Part shown: piece after piece, positions 27,226 through 36,536 of the stretch | Numbering within the stretch: position 1 is the stretch's first letter | Layout: each line of letters starts with the position of its first letter | NCBI GenBank assembly: GCA_947453625.1 | Contig: CANGHK010000019.1 | Span: 18,720-82,719, forward strand | Direction: 5' to 3' | From: Burkholderiales bacterium | GTDB taxonomy: Bacteria; Pseudomonadota; Gammaproteobacteria; Burkholderiales; Burkholderiaceae_C | DNA: 64,000 nucleotides | The notes under the pieces: generated by a model | Database searches by the model: none | Seen by the model: the letters and a program-made list of their open reading frames with translations, nothing else | What the model was told of the DNA's origin: nothing | Translations under genes and position numbers: made by a program

Positions 27226-28211
27226 CGGCGCTGGTCTCGATCCAGGACCTGACGGTCCAGTTCCGAACCGACCGCGGCTGGATCACCGCGATCGAGGACG
27301 TCTCGTTCGACATCGCCGAGGGCGACTGCCTGGGCATGGTCGGCGAGTCGGGCAGCGGCAAGAGCGTGACCGCGCTGGCTATGCTGCGGCTGCACGCCAA
27401 GGGCAGCTCGCGCATCGCCAGCGGCCGCATCGTCCACGCCGGCCAGGACCTGCTGCAGGCCGACGAAGCCGAGCTGCGGCGCATCCGCGGCCGCGACATC
27501 GCGATGGTGTTCCAGGACCCGATGTCGTCGCTGAACCCGGTGCTGACGGTCTGCGACCAGATCTCGGAGACGCTGCGGCTGCACCAGGGGCTGTCGCGAC
27601 CGCAGGCGCGCCAGCGCGCGATCGAGCTGCTCGACCTGGTGCGCATCCCCGACGCCCGACGCCGGGTCGACGACTACCCGCACCGGCTGTCGGGCGGGAT
27701 GCGCCAGCGCGTGATGATCGCGATTGCGATCGCCTGCCGGCCGCGGCTGCTGATCGCCGACGAGCCGACCACCGCGCTCGACGTGACGATCCAGGCCCAG
27801 GTGCTCGAGCTGCTGCGCGAGCTGCGCGCCGAGCTCGGCATGGCGGTGCTGCTGATCTCGCACGACCTGGGCGTGATCGCCGAGTTCGCGCGCCGGGTCA
27901 TCGTGATGTACGCCGGGCGCGTCGTCGAGGAGGCGCCGGTCGGCCCGCTGTTCCGCGCGCCGCGCCACCCCTATACCGAGGGTCTGATGGCGGCGATGCC
28001 GGCGCTGGACGCCGGGCCAGACGACGAGCCCTCGAGGCTGCAGGCGATCCCGGGCCGCATCCCCGACCCGAGCGAGCCGATCGCAGGCTGCCGCTTCGGC
28101 CCGCGCTGCGCCCATGCCCAGGCCAGTTGCCACGCCGCAGCGCCGGCGCTGGTGACCATCGCCGATGGCCACCGGCTGCGCTGCACACCGCGCAGTGGCG
28201 GGAACGCCTGA
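27222..28211 (+). CDS. ABC transporter ATP-binding protein (DppD/OppD type)
   Basis: 329 aa. Walker [10 protein letters not shown]-loop in [12 protein letters not shown], signature LSGGMRQRV, Walker [13 protein letters not shown] and H-loop ISHDLG are intact. The C-terminal oligopeptide-transporter extension with the Cys-rich [16 protein letters not shown] binds an Fe-S cluster or metal in known members. ATG at 27222 overlaps the permease stop by four bases, and its own stop overlaps the next ATG. Energises import with the DppF partner. Confidence 0.93.
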   Translation: MTALVSIQDLTVQFRTDRGWITAIEDVSFDIAEGDCLGMVGESGSGKSVTALAMLRLHAKGSSRIASGRIVHAGQDLLQADEAELRRIRGRDIAMVFQDPMSSLNPVLTVCDQISETLRLHQGLSRPQARQRAIELLDLVRIPDARRRVDDYPHRLSGGMRQRVMIAIAIACRPRLLIADEPTTALDVTIQAQVLELLRELRAELGMAVLLISHDLGVIAEFARRVIVMYAGRVVEEAPVGPLFRAPRHPYTEGLMAAMPALDAGPDDEPSRLQAIPGRIPDPSEPIAGCRFGPRCAHAQASCHAAAPALVTIADGHRLRCTPRSGGNA

Positions 28212-29176
28212 TGGCCGAGACCCCGCTGGTCGAGGTGCGAGACCTGGACATGGCTTTCCCCGTTGGCAGAGCCGGGGGCCGGCCGGTGATGATGCAGGTG
28301 CTCAAGCGGCTGTCCTTCGACATCGCGCCGGGCGAGACCCTGGGCCTGGTCGGCGAATCCGGCTCCGGCAAGTCGACCGCTGGCCGCATCCTGGTCGGGC
28401 TGCTCGAGCCGACCGCCGGCAGCGTCAAGCTGTTCGGCCGCGACATCACCGGCGGCGCGCGCAAGGCCAACCTGGCCGCCGTTCGGGCCAGGCTGCAGTT
28501 CGTCTTCCAGGACCCGCAGGCCGCGCTGAACCCCCGCATGCGGGTCGGCGAGTCGATCGCCGAGCCGCTGGACATCGCAGGCGGCCGCAGCGATCGCCAG
28601 GTGCGTACCCGTGAGTTGCTCGAGATGGTCGGCCTGCCCAAGGACAGCGCCGAGCGCTTTCCCCACGAGTTCTCGGGCGGCCAACGCCAGCGCATCGTGA
28701 TCGCACGTGCGCTGGCGCTCAAGCCCGACTTCGTGGTCTGCGATGAACCGGTCTCGGCGCTCGATGTGTCGATGCAGGCCCAGATCGTCAATCTGCTGCA
28801 GGACCTGCAGGCCAGGCTAGGGCTGGGCTATCTGTTCATCGCCCACGATCTGGCGGTGGTGCGCGCGGTGGCGCACCGGGTCGCGGTGATGTACGCGGGT
28901 TCGCTGGTCGAGGTCGCACCTCGCGCCGCGCTCTACCGCAGCCCGCAGCATCCCTACACCCAGGCCTTGCTCGACGCGGTGCCGCGGCCCGACCCCGACC
29001 GCATCCGGCGCCCGGTGATCGGCGGCGAAGTGCCCAGCCTGCTGGACCCGCCGCCGGGCTGCCGCTTCCACACCCGTTGTCCGCATGCCCTGCCACGCTG
29101 CCGGGTCGAGGTGCCGATGCTGCGCCAGACCGGGCCAGGCCACTTCACGGCCTGTCACCTCCACAACCCGCCTTGA
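28211..29176 (+). CDS. ABC transporter ATP-binding protein (DppF/OppF type)
   Basis: 321 aa. Walker [11 protein letters not shown]-loop [14 protein letters not shown], signature FSGGQRQRI, Walker [14 protein letters not shown] and H-loop IAHDLAVV; C-terminal [15 protein letters not shown] as in OppF. ATG at 28211 shares a base with the preceding stop (TGATG). Together with the genes at 23789, 25401, 26338 and 27222 it completes a five-component importer. Confidence 0.93.
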   Translation: MAETPLVEVRDLDMAFPVGRAGGRPVMMQVLKRLSFDIAPGETLGLVGESGSGKSTAGRILVGLLEPTAGSVKLFGRDITGGARKANLAAVRARLQFVFQDPQAALNPRMRVGESIAEPLDIAGGRSDRQVRTRELLEMVGLPKDSAERFPHEFSGGQRQRIVIARALALKPDFVVCDEPVSALDVSMQAQIVNLLQDLQARLGLGYLFIAHDLAVVRAVAHRVAVMYAGSLVEVAPRAALYRSPQHPYTQALLDAVPRPDPDRIRRPVIGGEVPSLLDPPPGCRFHTRCPHALPRCRVEVPMLRQTGPGHFTACHLHNPP

Positions 29177-29195
29177 CCCGATCGGACGCCTGCCC

Positions 29196-30626
29196 ATGTC
29201 GAACGAAGCGCTGACCCGCTTGACCGCCACCGAAGCCGCCGGATTGATCCGGCGCAGGCAGCTCTCGCCGGTGGACTATGTCGACGCGGTGCTGTCGCGG
29301 ATCGCGGCGCTGCAGCCGACGCTCAACTGCTTCATCACCGTCGTCGCCGACCAGGCCCGCGCCGACGCCATTGCGGCCGAGGCCGCGGTGATGGCCGGCG
29401 GGCCGCTCGGGCCGCTGCACGGCGTGCCGGTCAGCATCAAGGACCTGATCCCGACCCAGGGCATACGCACCACCTTCGGGTCGGTCGCGTTTGCCGACCA
29501 TGTGCCCGAGCAGGACGACATCCTGGTCACCCGGCTGCGCGCGGCGGGCGCGGTGGTGATCGGCAAGACCACCACGCCCGAATTCGGCATCAAGGGCCAG
29601 TGCGATGCGCCGATCTTCGGCACCACCCGCAACCCCTGGGACCTGGGCCGCAGCCCGGGTGGCTCGAGCGGTGGCGCGGCGGCGGCGGTGGCTGCCGGGC
29701 TGGGGCCGATCGCGCTTGGCAGCGACGGGGCGGGCTCGATCCGCATCCCGGCCGCCTGCTGCGGCCTGGTCGGGTTCAAGGGCACAACCGGCGCGCTGCC
29801 CTACGCCGAGGCCCGCGACGCCTTTGGCAACGTGGTGGCCGCCGGGCCGCTGACGCGCAGCATTGCCGACGCCGTGCTGATGCAGTCGGCGATGGCCGGC
29901 GCCGATGCGCGAGATCCCTGGACCGCCAACACCGCGCCGCTGGGCCGGCTGGCGACGGGCCGGGACCTGTCCGGGTTGAAGATAGGCTATCTGCGCCTGG
30001 CGGCCAACCGCGCGCTGGCCGCCGACGTCAGCGCCAACACCCTGGCCTCGATCGAGGTGCTGCGAAGTCTCGGCGCCGAGGTCGAGGAGGTCAGCCAACA
30101 GGTCGACTGGATCAGCGAGGACCAGCGCGTGCTCTACCTCAGCTCGATCGCCCACAACCTGGGATCGGTGGTCGATCGATTCGGCGACCGCACCGACCGC
30201 GTGCTGCGCGCCTATGTCGCCACCGGCAGGCAATACGAGATCGGCGCCTACATCCGCGCGATCTCGGCGCGCACACGCCTGTTCAGGGCGGTGCAGAGAT
30301 TGTTCGAGAGCTATGACTTCCTGGTCTCGCCGACGCTGAGTTGCACCGCGTTGCCGGCCGGGTTCGACGGCGCCGCCGACAGCGTGGTGGTCGACGGCCA
30401 GGCGATGGGACCGGTGCAGCCCGAGTGGACCGGCTATGTCTACCCCTTCAACCTGACCGGCCACCCGGCTCTGAGCGTCCCCTCGGGATTTGCCAGCGAC
30501 GGCCTGCCGACCGGCTTACAGATCGTCGGACCACGCCACGGCGACGCCGAGGTGCTGCGTCTGGGCGCGCTGATCGAGCAAGCCAGGCCCTGGGCCGATC
30601 GCTGGCCCTGCAGCCGGCAGCCCTGA
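29196..30626 (+). CDS. Amidase (amidase signature family)
   Basis: 476 aa. The Ser-Ser-Lys triad is visible: Lys in GVPVSIKDLIPTQG, cis-Ser in SPGGSSGGAAAAVAAG, and the nucleophile Ser in GSDGAGSIRIPAACC. It hydrolyses amides to acid and ammonia or amine in the cytoplasm. ATG at 29196 comes 19 bp after the ABC operon. Placed after a peptide/opine importer and an aminotransferase, it probably processes the imported compound. The exact substrate is unknown. Confidence 0.92.
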   Translation: MSNEALTRLTATEAAGLIRRRQLSPVDYVDAVLSRIAALQPTLNCFITVVADQARADAIAAEAAVMAGGPLGPLHGVPVSIKDLIPTQGIRTTFGSVAFADHVPEQDDILVTRLRAAGAVVIGKTTTPEFGIKGQCDAPIFGTTRNPWDLGRSPGGSSGGAAAAVAAGLGPIALGSDGAGSIRIPAACCGLVGFKGTTGALPYAEARDAFGNVVAAGPLTRSIADAVLMQSAMAGADARDPWTANTAPLGRLATGRDLSGLKIGYLRLAANRALAADVSANTLASIEVLRSLGAEVEEVSQQVDWISEDQRVLYLSSIAHNLGSVVDRFGDRTDRVLRAYVATGRQYEIGAYIRAISARTRLFRAVQRLFESYDFLVSPTLSCTALPAGFDGAADSVVVDGQAMGPVQPEWTGYVYPFNLTGHPALSVPSGFASDGLPTGLQIVGPRHGDAEVLRLGALIEQARPWADRWPCSRQP

Positions 30627-30689
30627 TCCCCGTCGGGCCTCGATCCTTGGCGCCAGAGCCTGGTCCGGTCAGGGTCCGCCAAGCCAGCT

Positions 30690-30910
30690 TCAACTCATGA
30701 TGGGCCCATGACCGCCAGGTCGGGCAGGGGACTGCGCTCGAGCCGCTTGGCCCAGTCCAGCCGTATGGGCCGGCTCGGCCGCTTGCGGCGCCCGCATAGG
30801 ATGTGCTTGCCGTTCAGGTCGAGGCAGGCACCAGAATGTCCCACCCCCTGTTGCCGTCGACCGTCTCGCCCGGACCAGGCTTTCGGGCATGGGCAACAGT
30901 CGGGTGACAA
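30690..30910 (-). pseudogene. Possible IS91-family transposase remnant
   Basis: In a 399-bp gap (30627-31025) without intact genes, the minus strand reads RRKRPSRPIRLDWAKRLERS at about 30795-30735. IS91-type transposases end with similar text (PIRLDWAKLLKRVF before a CxxC zinc motif). Here the motif is altered and the CxxC part is missing. It may be a scar of an old insertion. I see nothing else in the gap. The match is short, so confidence is low. Confidence 0.3.
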
Positions 30911-31025
30911 ATGCCTGCAGCCAGTCGCCCTGTTCGGCGCCTGATCGAGAGTCGGCGGTCAGACCGGCAGTGATCCGTCGCCGGTCCCTGAGCGTGTCAC
31001 CAGGATGCAGTCCATCGCGAGCTGG

Positions 31026-31907
31026 TCAGCTGCCGGCCTGTTTCCCTGGACGCGGCACCAGGTCCAGCGTCAGCGCCGTTCCCACGATGATGACCGCGCA
31101 GCCGGTGATCATTCGCAGCGTGAGCGCCTCACCCAGGTAGAGTGCGCCCAGGATCATCGTGACCACGGGCGTCAGGAAACTGACCGATGTCGCTCGCACT
31201 GGACCGATCTTGCGAATCAGGCCGAAGTAGAGCAGGAAGCCGAATCCTGAGGCGACGACGCCCATGAACGTCACCTCGGCCCAGGCGCGAAGGCCAGGGA
31301 TCTGCTGCGGCCAGTTCGTCAGTGCCCCGGGGGCAAGCACCAGCGCGCCGATGCCGATGCTGCCGGTGGCCAGCACGATGGGGTCGACGTCGTGCAGCGT
31401 TCGCGCATAGTTCGACGACACGCCCCACATCACGGTGACCAGCAGCGTGACGATGATGGCCAGCCCAGCATCACTGCGCACGCTGATCTGGTCCCAGACC
31501 AGCAGCGCGACGCCAGCTAAGCCGATGACGAGCCCCGCAGCCCGCATCGGCGTGATCGGCTCCTTGGTCCACCAGCGGGCGATCAGGGCGGAAAACAGCG
31601 GCGCGGCCGACTGCAGGACGGCCAGCAGACCGGCTGAGATCGAGCGCGCCGACCAGCCCAGCCCGATGAACGGAATCGCGGTGAACATGGTGCCGTAGAT
31701 CAGCAGCGGCTTCCAGTGCCGAATGAGCGGGCCCGGGCCGAATTTCCACAGGGTGAGTGGCAGCAACACCAGCAGGCTGCCCATGGCCAGGCGCAGGAAC
31801 ACCATGGGTGCCGCCCCGAACGATGGCACTGCCGCACGCATGAAGAGGTAGGCGCCGCCCCAGGCGCAGGCGAGCATCAGGAGTTGGAGAAGGTCGGCAG
31901 GACGCAT
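31026..31907 (-). CDS. EamA/DMT superfamily transporter
   Basis: 293 aa with about ten hydrophobic helices in two EamA repeats (MLACAWGGAYLFMRAAVPSF at the start; TLLVTVMWGVSSNYARTLHD opening the second). RhaT/YdcZ-type drug/metabolite exporters have this plan. The ATG at 31907 is chosen because the first helix starts within ten residues; the upstream frame is open but hydrophilic and unlike the family. Substrate unknown. No operon partner. Confidence 0.88.
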   Translation of the reverse strand: MRPADLLQLLMLACAWGGAYLFMRAAVPSFGAAPMVFLRLAMGSLLVLLPLTLWKFGPGPLIRHWKPLLIYGTMFTAIPFIGLGWSARSISAGLLAVLQSAAPLFSALIARWWTKEPITPMRAAGLVIGLAGVALLVWDQISVRSDAGLAIIVTLLVTVMWGVSSNYARTLHDVDPIVLATGSIGIGALVLAPGALTNWPQQIPGLRAWAEVTFMGVVASGFGFLLYFGLIRKIGPVRATSVSFLTPVVTMILGALYLGEALTLRMITGCAVIIVGTALTLDLVPRPGKQAGS

Positions 31908-32161
31908 GGAGTCGGTTGGTGGCCCCTTCAGGGACAAGGGTCGTGGCCTCTGACGGGTTTCTTTCTCCCGTGCGACGACTGCCCGGTGGGCACATCGTAG
32001 CGGAGGGTTCAGGATTTGCGCGCCCGCGCGCGCGTCTGTTGACGCTGATGCGGGTGTGAGCTGGCGGCCTGCCGTGGGCAGTCGCCTGCGCTGTGTGCAG
32101 CCTGCGAGGACGCTCGCCACGGCGGAGCCGGTCGACCGCGCGGTCTGTTCGCGGCGCGCCT

Positions 32162-33094
32162 TCAGGCGGCGATGTCCTTCCTGATCTGGAAGCCGAACCG
32201 GGGAAAATGGACGTGCACGGTGCCGGCGCGCGGGTCCTGCCGACGCAGGGTGACCGATTCAGTCGACAGCCCGACCAGCGTGCCAGCCACGGCGTCGCTG
32301 CCGTAGTCGGTGGCGGCGACGGTGATTGCCTGGCCGGCATCGAAACCCAGGCCCGGCAACACGCCGACCGGCGCATGGCCCGCGGCGCCGGCCGCCACGC
32401 CGATGGCGTCGGTGCTGCTCATCGCGTCGTGCTGGTGGTGGCCGATGGCCAGCAGACGGTCCAGCCAAGGCCCGATCGCCGGGTAGTCGTCGAGCAGATA
32501 CGCGACCGGCTTGGCCAGGCGGACGAACCAAAGGCAATGGCCGACCGAAAAGTCTGCGATGCTGGGCAACGCGCCCAGCAGCCAAGGGCCGCCGGCGGCG
32601 AGCTGCGCGTCCAGCGCGGCCATGTGGGCCTTCAACTGCGCCGTGCCGTCAGCCAGGGTCAAGCGCGGCGCGCCGACGTTGCGCATGGCGGCTCGGTCGG
32701 CCGCAAAGCCTTTCAGCACCTCGGGCGAAGGATCGCCCATGATGGCCGCGACGCCGGCGGGTTGCATCGCCCAGCAGACCGCTGCGCCGAACAACATGCC
32801 GTCGGCCCATTGCGCCAGCAACGGGGCCAACGGCATGTCACGCGGGTACAGGCTGTGGCTGGGCTGTACGTGCTCCAGCACGCGGGCGATCAGTGCGGTG
32901 TCGCAATACACATCGGCACCGACTTGCAGCACCGGCGTCTTGCGGTAGCCGCCGGTCAGTGCCACCACGTCGGGCTTGGGCATCACCGGCGGGATGTGCA
33001 CCGAGCGCCAGGCCAGCTGTTTGTAGCCCAGCATCAACCGCACCTTCTCGGCAAAGGGGGACATGTCGTAGTGGTGCAGGATCAGTTCAGTCAT
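32162..33094 (-). CDS. Glutathione S-transferase family protein
   Basis: 310 aa. Residues 1-80 form a thioredoxin-like GST N-domain (LILHHYDMSPFAEKVRLMLG, then KTPVLQVGADVYCDTALIAR with the GSH-binding cis-Pro and acidic loop). The helical C-domain follows (WLLGALPSIADFSVGHCLWF). Length exceeds normal GSTs by about 90 residues: an extra C-terminal beta-rich segment (TDYGSDAVAGTLVGLSTESV) is found in a proteobacterial subgroup. ATG follows CCTGGAGACAAAAA-type sequence. Substrate unknown. Confidence 0.85.
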   Translation of the reverse strand: MTELILHHYDMSPFAEKVRLMLGYKQLAWRSVHIPPVMPKPDVVALTGGYRKTPVLQVGADVYCDTALIARVLEHVQPSHSLYPRDMPLAPLLAQWADGMLFGAAVCWAMQPAGVAAIMGDPSPEVLKGFAADRAAMRNVGAPRLTLADGTAQLKAHMAALDAQLAAGGPWLLGALPSIADFSVGHCLWFVRLAKPVAYLLDDYPAIGPWLDRLLAIGHHQHDAMSSTDAIGVAAGAAGHAPVGVLPGLGFDAGQAITVAATDYGSDAVAGTLVGLSTESVTLRRQDPRAGTVHVHFPRFGFQIRKDIAA

Positions 33095-33216
33095 GGTTTT
33101 TTGTCTCCAGGGGAGGGGCTGTGCTCGGATTCGACCTCAATGCCGCTGGGCGCAGCGGACCATCGGCAGGCGGCTCTGAGCTGGGGGATGCGCTGGCCAA
33201 AGGATGAGCGGTCCTG

Positions 33217-34053
33217 TCAGCGCGGCGCAAACCCATGCCGCGCCAGTACCGCCTGGCCGGCCGGTGACAGCAGGAAGTCGACGAAGTCCTGGGCTTGGGG
33301 AGGCGCACCGGTGATCACCGTGACGCCGTAACTGGCGCTGACATCGATCGCCTCGGGCAAGGGCAGGCTGCGCTGGCCCGCTTGCTCACGCGCCGCGGCG
33401 CCGGTGTTGGTGCAGTAGGTCAGGAAGAGGTCGGCCGCACCCTGCGCCACCAGCAGGCCGTAGACATTGCGGTCGGCCGGCGCGGCGGGCGAGTTCGGTC
33501 CGCCGGTGAGTTGGAGCGCCTTGGCCGCAAGCGTCGCCGCCGCGCCGCGGACGCCACTTTGCTCGATGCGATCGAACACCTGCAGCGCGTAGTCGCCAGC
33601 CGGGTCGGCGCGCGGCGTCGACATGCCCAGCTTGAGCGTCGGGTCCAGCAGGCGCTGCACCAGATTGTCGGGCGTCAGGTCAAGTCCGGGGCGCGCCAGG
33701 GCGCAGATCGCGTTGCGGGCAAAACGCTGTACCGGGCCGGCGCGGCCAGTCTGGGCCAGGGCTTCGGGATGCGTCATGTTGGCCGACGCGAACACATCGC
33801 TGGCCTCGCCGGCGGCGATGCGGTCCTTCAGCAGGCCAGAGGCGCCGAAGGTCAGCCGCGACTGGGTGCCGGGATGGGCCGCTTCGAAGGCCGCGGCGCT
33901 GTCGGTGATGGCCGCGCGCAGGCTGCCCGCCGCATGGACGCGCAGTTCGGCGGCTGCCGGCTGCGCGGCCAGCAGCGTCGCGCAGGCCAGGCCCAGCAGC
34001 CAGGCCGAGGCTGTCAGGCGCTTCAGCTCGGCAGCCCAACCCGCGCTCGCCAT
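33217..34053 (-). CDS. ModA-like periplasmic substrate-binding protein
   Basis: 278 aa with signal peptide (LKRLTASAWLLGLACATLLA, AAAELRV). The mature part follows the molybdate-binding ModA plan: VHAAGSLRAAITD, FGASGLLKDRIAAGEASDVF, FARNAICALARPGL, and FVDFLLSPAGQAVLARHGF at the end. ModA proteins deliver molybdate or related oxyanions; no ModB/ModC partners are adjacent, so its ligand is uncertain. Its ATG is two bases from the stop codon of the PCuAC gene, showing co-transcription with a copper chaperone. In a window with several molybdoenzymes, a Mo link is tempting but unproven. Confidence 0.82.
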   Translation of the reverse strand: MASAGWAAELKRLTASAWLLGLACATLLAAQPAAAELRVHAAGSLRAAITDSAAAFEAAHPGTQSRLTFGASGLLKDRIAAGEASDVFASANMTHPEALAQTGRAGPVQRFARNAICALARPGLDLTPDNLVQRLLDPTLKLGMSTPRADPAGDYALQVFDRIEQSGVRGAAATLAAKALQLTGGPNSPAAPADRNVYGLLVAQGAADLFLTYCTNTGAAAREQAGQRSLPLPEAIDVSASYGVTVITGAPPQAQDFVDFLLSPAGQAVLARHGFAPR

Positions 34054-34054
34054 G

Positions 34055-34519
34055 TCAGTGCTTGTGCTCGACCGCGGCCGCGCCCAGCGCACGGACCGGC
34101 GCCTTCACCAGCAGGGTTTCCTTCTTGCCGTCCTTGCCTTCGACGACCAGGGTCAGCTCCACGGTCTGGCCGGTGGCCATGGGTGCCTTCAGGTCCATCA
34201 GCATCACGTGGTAGCCCCCCGGCTTGAGCTCGACCGCCTTGCCGGCGGGCAGGTCCAGCCCGGCGACCGCGCCCATGCGCATCGTGCTGCCTTCCATCTT
34301 CATCTCGTGGATCTGCACCACGCCGGCCACCGGTGAAGCGGCCGACACCAGCTTGCCGCCCTGGGGCGAGGTGATGCTGAAGAAGGCGCCGGTGGCCTTC
34401 TGCTCGGCCACGGTGCCGCGCACCCAGGCGTCCTTGACGGTGGTCTGGGCCAGCGCGGGAAGGCTGTTCCAGACGGCCAGCGTGCAGGCGAGGGGGGCGA
34501 TCAATCGGTAGGCGGTCAT
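34055..34519 (-). CDS. PCuAC family periplasmic copper chaperone
   Basis: 154 aa, signal peptide (LIAPLACTLAVWNSLPALAQ). The Cu(I)-binding motif is intact: HEMKMEGSTMRM followed by YHVMLMDLK, i.e. H(M)X10MX21HXM. PCuAC delivers copper to the CuA site of cytochrome oxidase. The C-terminus ends with HKH, an extra metal-binding tail. It precedes the ModA-like gene in a two-gene operon. Confidence 0.92.
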   Translation of the reverse strand: MTAYRLIAPLACTLAVWNSLPALAQTTVKDAWVRGTVAEQKATGAFFSITSPQGGKLVSAASPVAGVVQIHEMKMEGSTMRMGAVAGLDLPAGKAVELKPGGYHVMLMDLKAPMATGQTVELTLVVEGKDGKKETLLVKAPVRALGAAAVEHKH

Positions 34520-34746
34520 CGGTCGGTCCTGGGTTGGTCGGCGGGCGGGCTCCGGGTGGCCTGGTGCCGATACAGCCGCGCGCCGCTCTTTGCAGTTTAC
34601 CCAGGCACAAGCGGCTTGGCATCCTGCCGCTTTGGCGTGGCCGCCTGGGCACCCGTCACCCGTTTACACTGCAGTCATCGCCTATGCACCGCCGCCCGCA
34701 GCCAGCGCCAGTCCTTGAAGGCTGGCGGGCTTCGCGGCTTCATTCC

Positions 34747-35454
34747 ATGGACCTGGTCTACAGCTACGCCGCCTTCCTGATCGCCTACCTGATCGGTTCG
34801 CTGTCGTTTGCGGTGATCGTCAGCCGCGTGATGGGCTTGTCCGACCCGCGCAGCTACGGCTCGAGGAACCCGGGTGCGACCAACGTGCTGCGCTCGGGCA
34901 ACAAGACGGCGGCGGTGGCCACGCTGCTGCTCGACGCGCTCAAGGGCTATGTGCCGGTGGCGCTGGTCCAGTACTACGGGTTCGAACTGGGCTTCGAGGA
35001 CACCACGATCGCCTGCGTCGGCGTCGCGGCATTCCTGGGTCACCTGTTCCCGGTCTTCTTCCGCTTCGAGGGCGGCAAGGGCGTGGCCACCGCCGCCGGC
35101 GTGTTGCTGGCCTTCGAGCCGCTGCTGGGCCTGGCCACGCTGGTGACCTGGGGCGCGACGGCGGCCTTGTTCCGCTACTCATCGCTGGCTTCGGTGGTCG
35201 CTGCGCTGTTCGCGCCTTTCTTCACGTTGATGTTCTTCGACCGGCCCCGGGTGGCGATGGCTGTCGTCGTGATGAGCCTGCTGCTGCTGTGGCGCCACTG
35301 GCGCAACATCGTCAAACTGATCAGCGGCAAGGAATCCAAGCTCGGCGAGAAGGCCGCTGATTCGCAACATCGGCGGCGTCGCCGTATTCGCCGCCTGCAT
35401 CACGACGGTGCTTCTTCCGCATCATCGACATTCCACCCTCCCAAAGAAAAGTGA
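34747..35454 (+). CDS. plsY: Glycerol-3-phosphate acyltransferase PlsY
   Basis: 235 aa inner-membrane enzyme that acylates glycerol-3-phosphate from acyl-phosphate in phospholipid synthesis. Motifs: LIGSLSFAVIVSR, DPRSYGSRNPGATNVLRSG, VGVAAFLGHLFPVFFRFEGG followed by KGVATAAG. The ATG at 34747 begins the first helix; the open frame upstream is not family-like. The C-terminal tail after SGKESKLGEK is about 30 residues longer than usual and basic (RRRRRIRRLHH), which may be a frameshift at the 3' end. Next to the RidA gene. Confidence 0.92.
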   Translation: MDLVYSYAAFLIAYLIGSLSFAVIVSRVMGLSDPRSYGSRNPGATNVLRSGNKTAAVATLLLDALKGYVPVALVQYYGFELGFEDTTIACVGVAAFLGHLFPVFFRFEGGKGVATAAGVLLAFEPLLGLATLVTWGATAALFRYSSLASVVAALFAPFFTLMFFDRPRVAMAVVVMSLLLLWRHWRNIVKLISGKESKLGEKAADSQHRRRRRIRRLHHDGASSASSTFHPPKEK

Positions 35455-35459
35455 TCAAC

Positions 35460-35804
35460 ATGGTTCAGCGTTTTGATGTCGGTGCCCGCATGTCCGAGAT
35501 GGCGGTGCACAACGGCGTGTGTTACCTGGCCGGTCAGGTGGCGGTGGACGGTGAGCATGACATCGCGGGCCAGACCCGCGAGGTGCTGGCCAGCATCGAT
35601 GCGCTGCTGGCCCGCGCCGGCACCGACAAGTCCAGGATCCTGTTGGCGCAGATCTTTCTGGCCGACATCCGGGATTTTCCGGCGATGAATTCGGTCTGGG
35701 ACACCTGGGTGGTGGCCAACCACACCCCGCCGCGTGCCACCGTGCAGGCCACGCTGGCCCGGCCCGATTGGAAGGTCGAGATCGTCGTCACCGCGGCCTT
35801 GTAG
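35460..35804 (+). CDS. RidA family enamine/imine deaminase
   Basis: 114 aa. MAVHNGVCYLAGQVA, the QTREVLASIDALLARAGTDK helix and NHTPPRATVQATL with the conserved Arg identify the YjgF/YER057c/UK114 family, which hydrolyses reactive enamines and imines. ATG at 35460 has AAAAG eight bases upstream; a GTG at 35451 is possible but overlaps plsY. Starts 5 bp after plsY, so co-transcribed. Confidence 0.9.
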   Translation: MVQRFDVGARMSEMAVHNGVCYLAGQVAVDGEHDIAGQTREVLASIDALLARAGTDKSRILLAQIFLADIRDFPAMNSVWDTWVVANHTPPRATVQATLARPDWKVEIVVTAAL

Positions 35805-35826
35805 GCCAGGCGCCAACCTCCCTGGC
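35805..35826. terminator. Hairpin between ridA-like and yciO-like genes
   Basis: GCCAGG (35805-35810) and CCTGGC (35821-35826) pair around a 10-nt loop directly after the RidA stop and before the convergent yciO stop. No T tract; weak support. Confidence 0.3.
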
Positions 35827-35840
35827 TGGGTCGGCGCTGA

Positions 35841-36464
35841 TCAGAGGCCGAGGCGTGCCAGACTGCCGCGGCCCTGGCGCATCAGCGCAGGCTGATCGCC
35901 AGTCAGGTCGATCACCGTGGTCGGGGCCATCGGGCAGGCGCCGGCGTCGACGACCGCGGCCACCAGTTTCTGGAAGCGTTCGCGTATCTCCTCAGGGTCG
36001 TTGAGCGGGTCTGTCTCGCCCGGCGCGATCAAGGTGGTGGCGAGCAGTGGCTGGCCCAATTCGGCCAGCAGCGCCTGCGTCACCCGGTGGTCGGGCACCC
36101 GCAGCCCGACGGTGCGGCGCGACGGGTGCGACAGCCGGCGCGGCACCTCCTTGGTGGCATTCAGGATGAAGGTGAAAGGCCCGGGCGTGCCGAGTTTGAG
36201 CAGGCGGTACTGGCGGTTGTCGACTTGGGCGTAACTGGCCAGTTCCGACAGGTCGCGGCACAGCAGGGTGAGGTGGTGTTTGTCGTCGACGCCACGGATT
36301 CGGCGCATCGCCTCGGCGGCCGGCTTGTCGTCGAGGTGGCAGACCAGCGCATAACTGGAATCCGTCGGCACCGCACAGACGTTGCCGCCATGCAGCAACT
36401 GCACGGTCTGCTTGATCAGCCGGGCTTGCGGATTGTCGGGATGGACTTCGAAATACTGCGACAT
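35841..36464 (-). CDS. yciO: Sua5/YciO/YrdC family protein
   Basis: 207 aa. GGNVCAVPTDSSYALVC, RIRGVDDKHHLTLLCRDLSE, TPGPFTFILNATKEVPRRL and HPSRRTVGLRVPDH match the YciO branch of the threonylcarbamoyl-AMP synthase family. YrdC/Sua5 make the t6A tRNA modification precursor; YciO's activity is weaker and its role less clear. It follows the RNase AM gene on the same strand, the conserved yciV-yciO arrangement. Confidence 0.88.
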   Translation of the reverse strand: MSQYFEVHPDNPQARLIKQTVQLLHGGNVCAVPTDSSYALVCHLDDKPAAEAMRRIRGVDDKHHLTLLCRDLSELASYAQVDNRQYRLLKLGTPGPFTFILNATKEVPRRLSHPSRRTVGLRVPDHRVTQALLAELGQPLLATTLIAPGETDPLNDPEEIRERFQKLVAAVVDAGACPMAPTTVIDLTGDQPALMRQGRGSLARLGL

Positions 36465-36536
36465 GCGCGGCGGGTGGGTGCGTTGGCTGCGGTGGGTGCG
36501 GGCACTCTAGGGCCTGGGGTCGGCTTCCAGCCTGTC

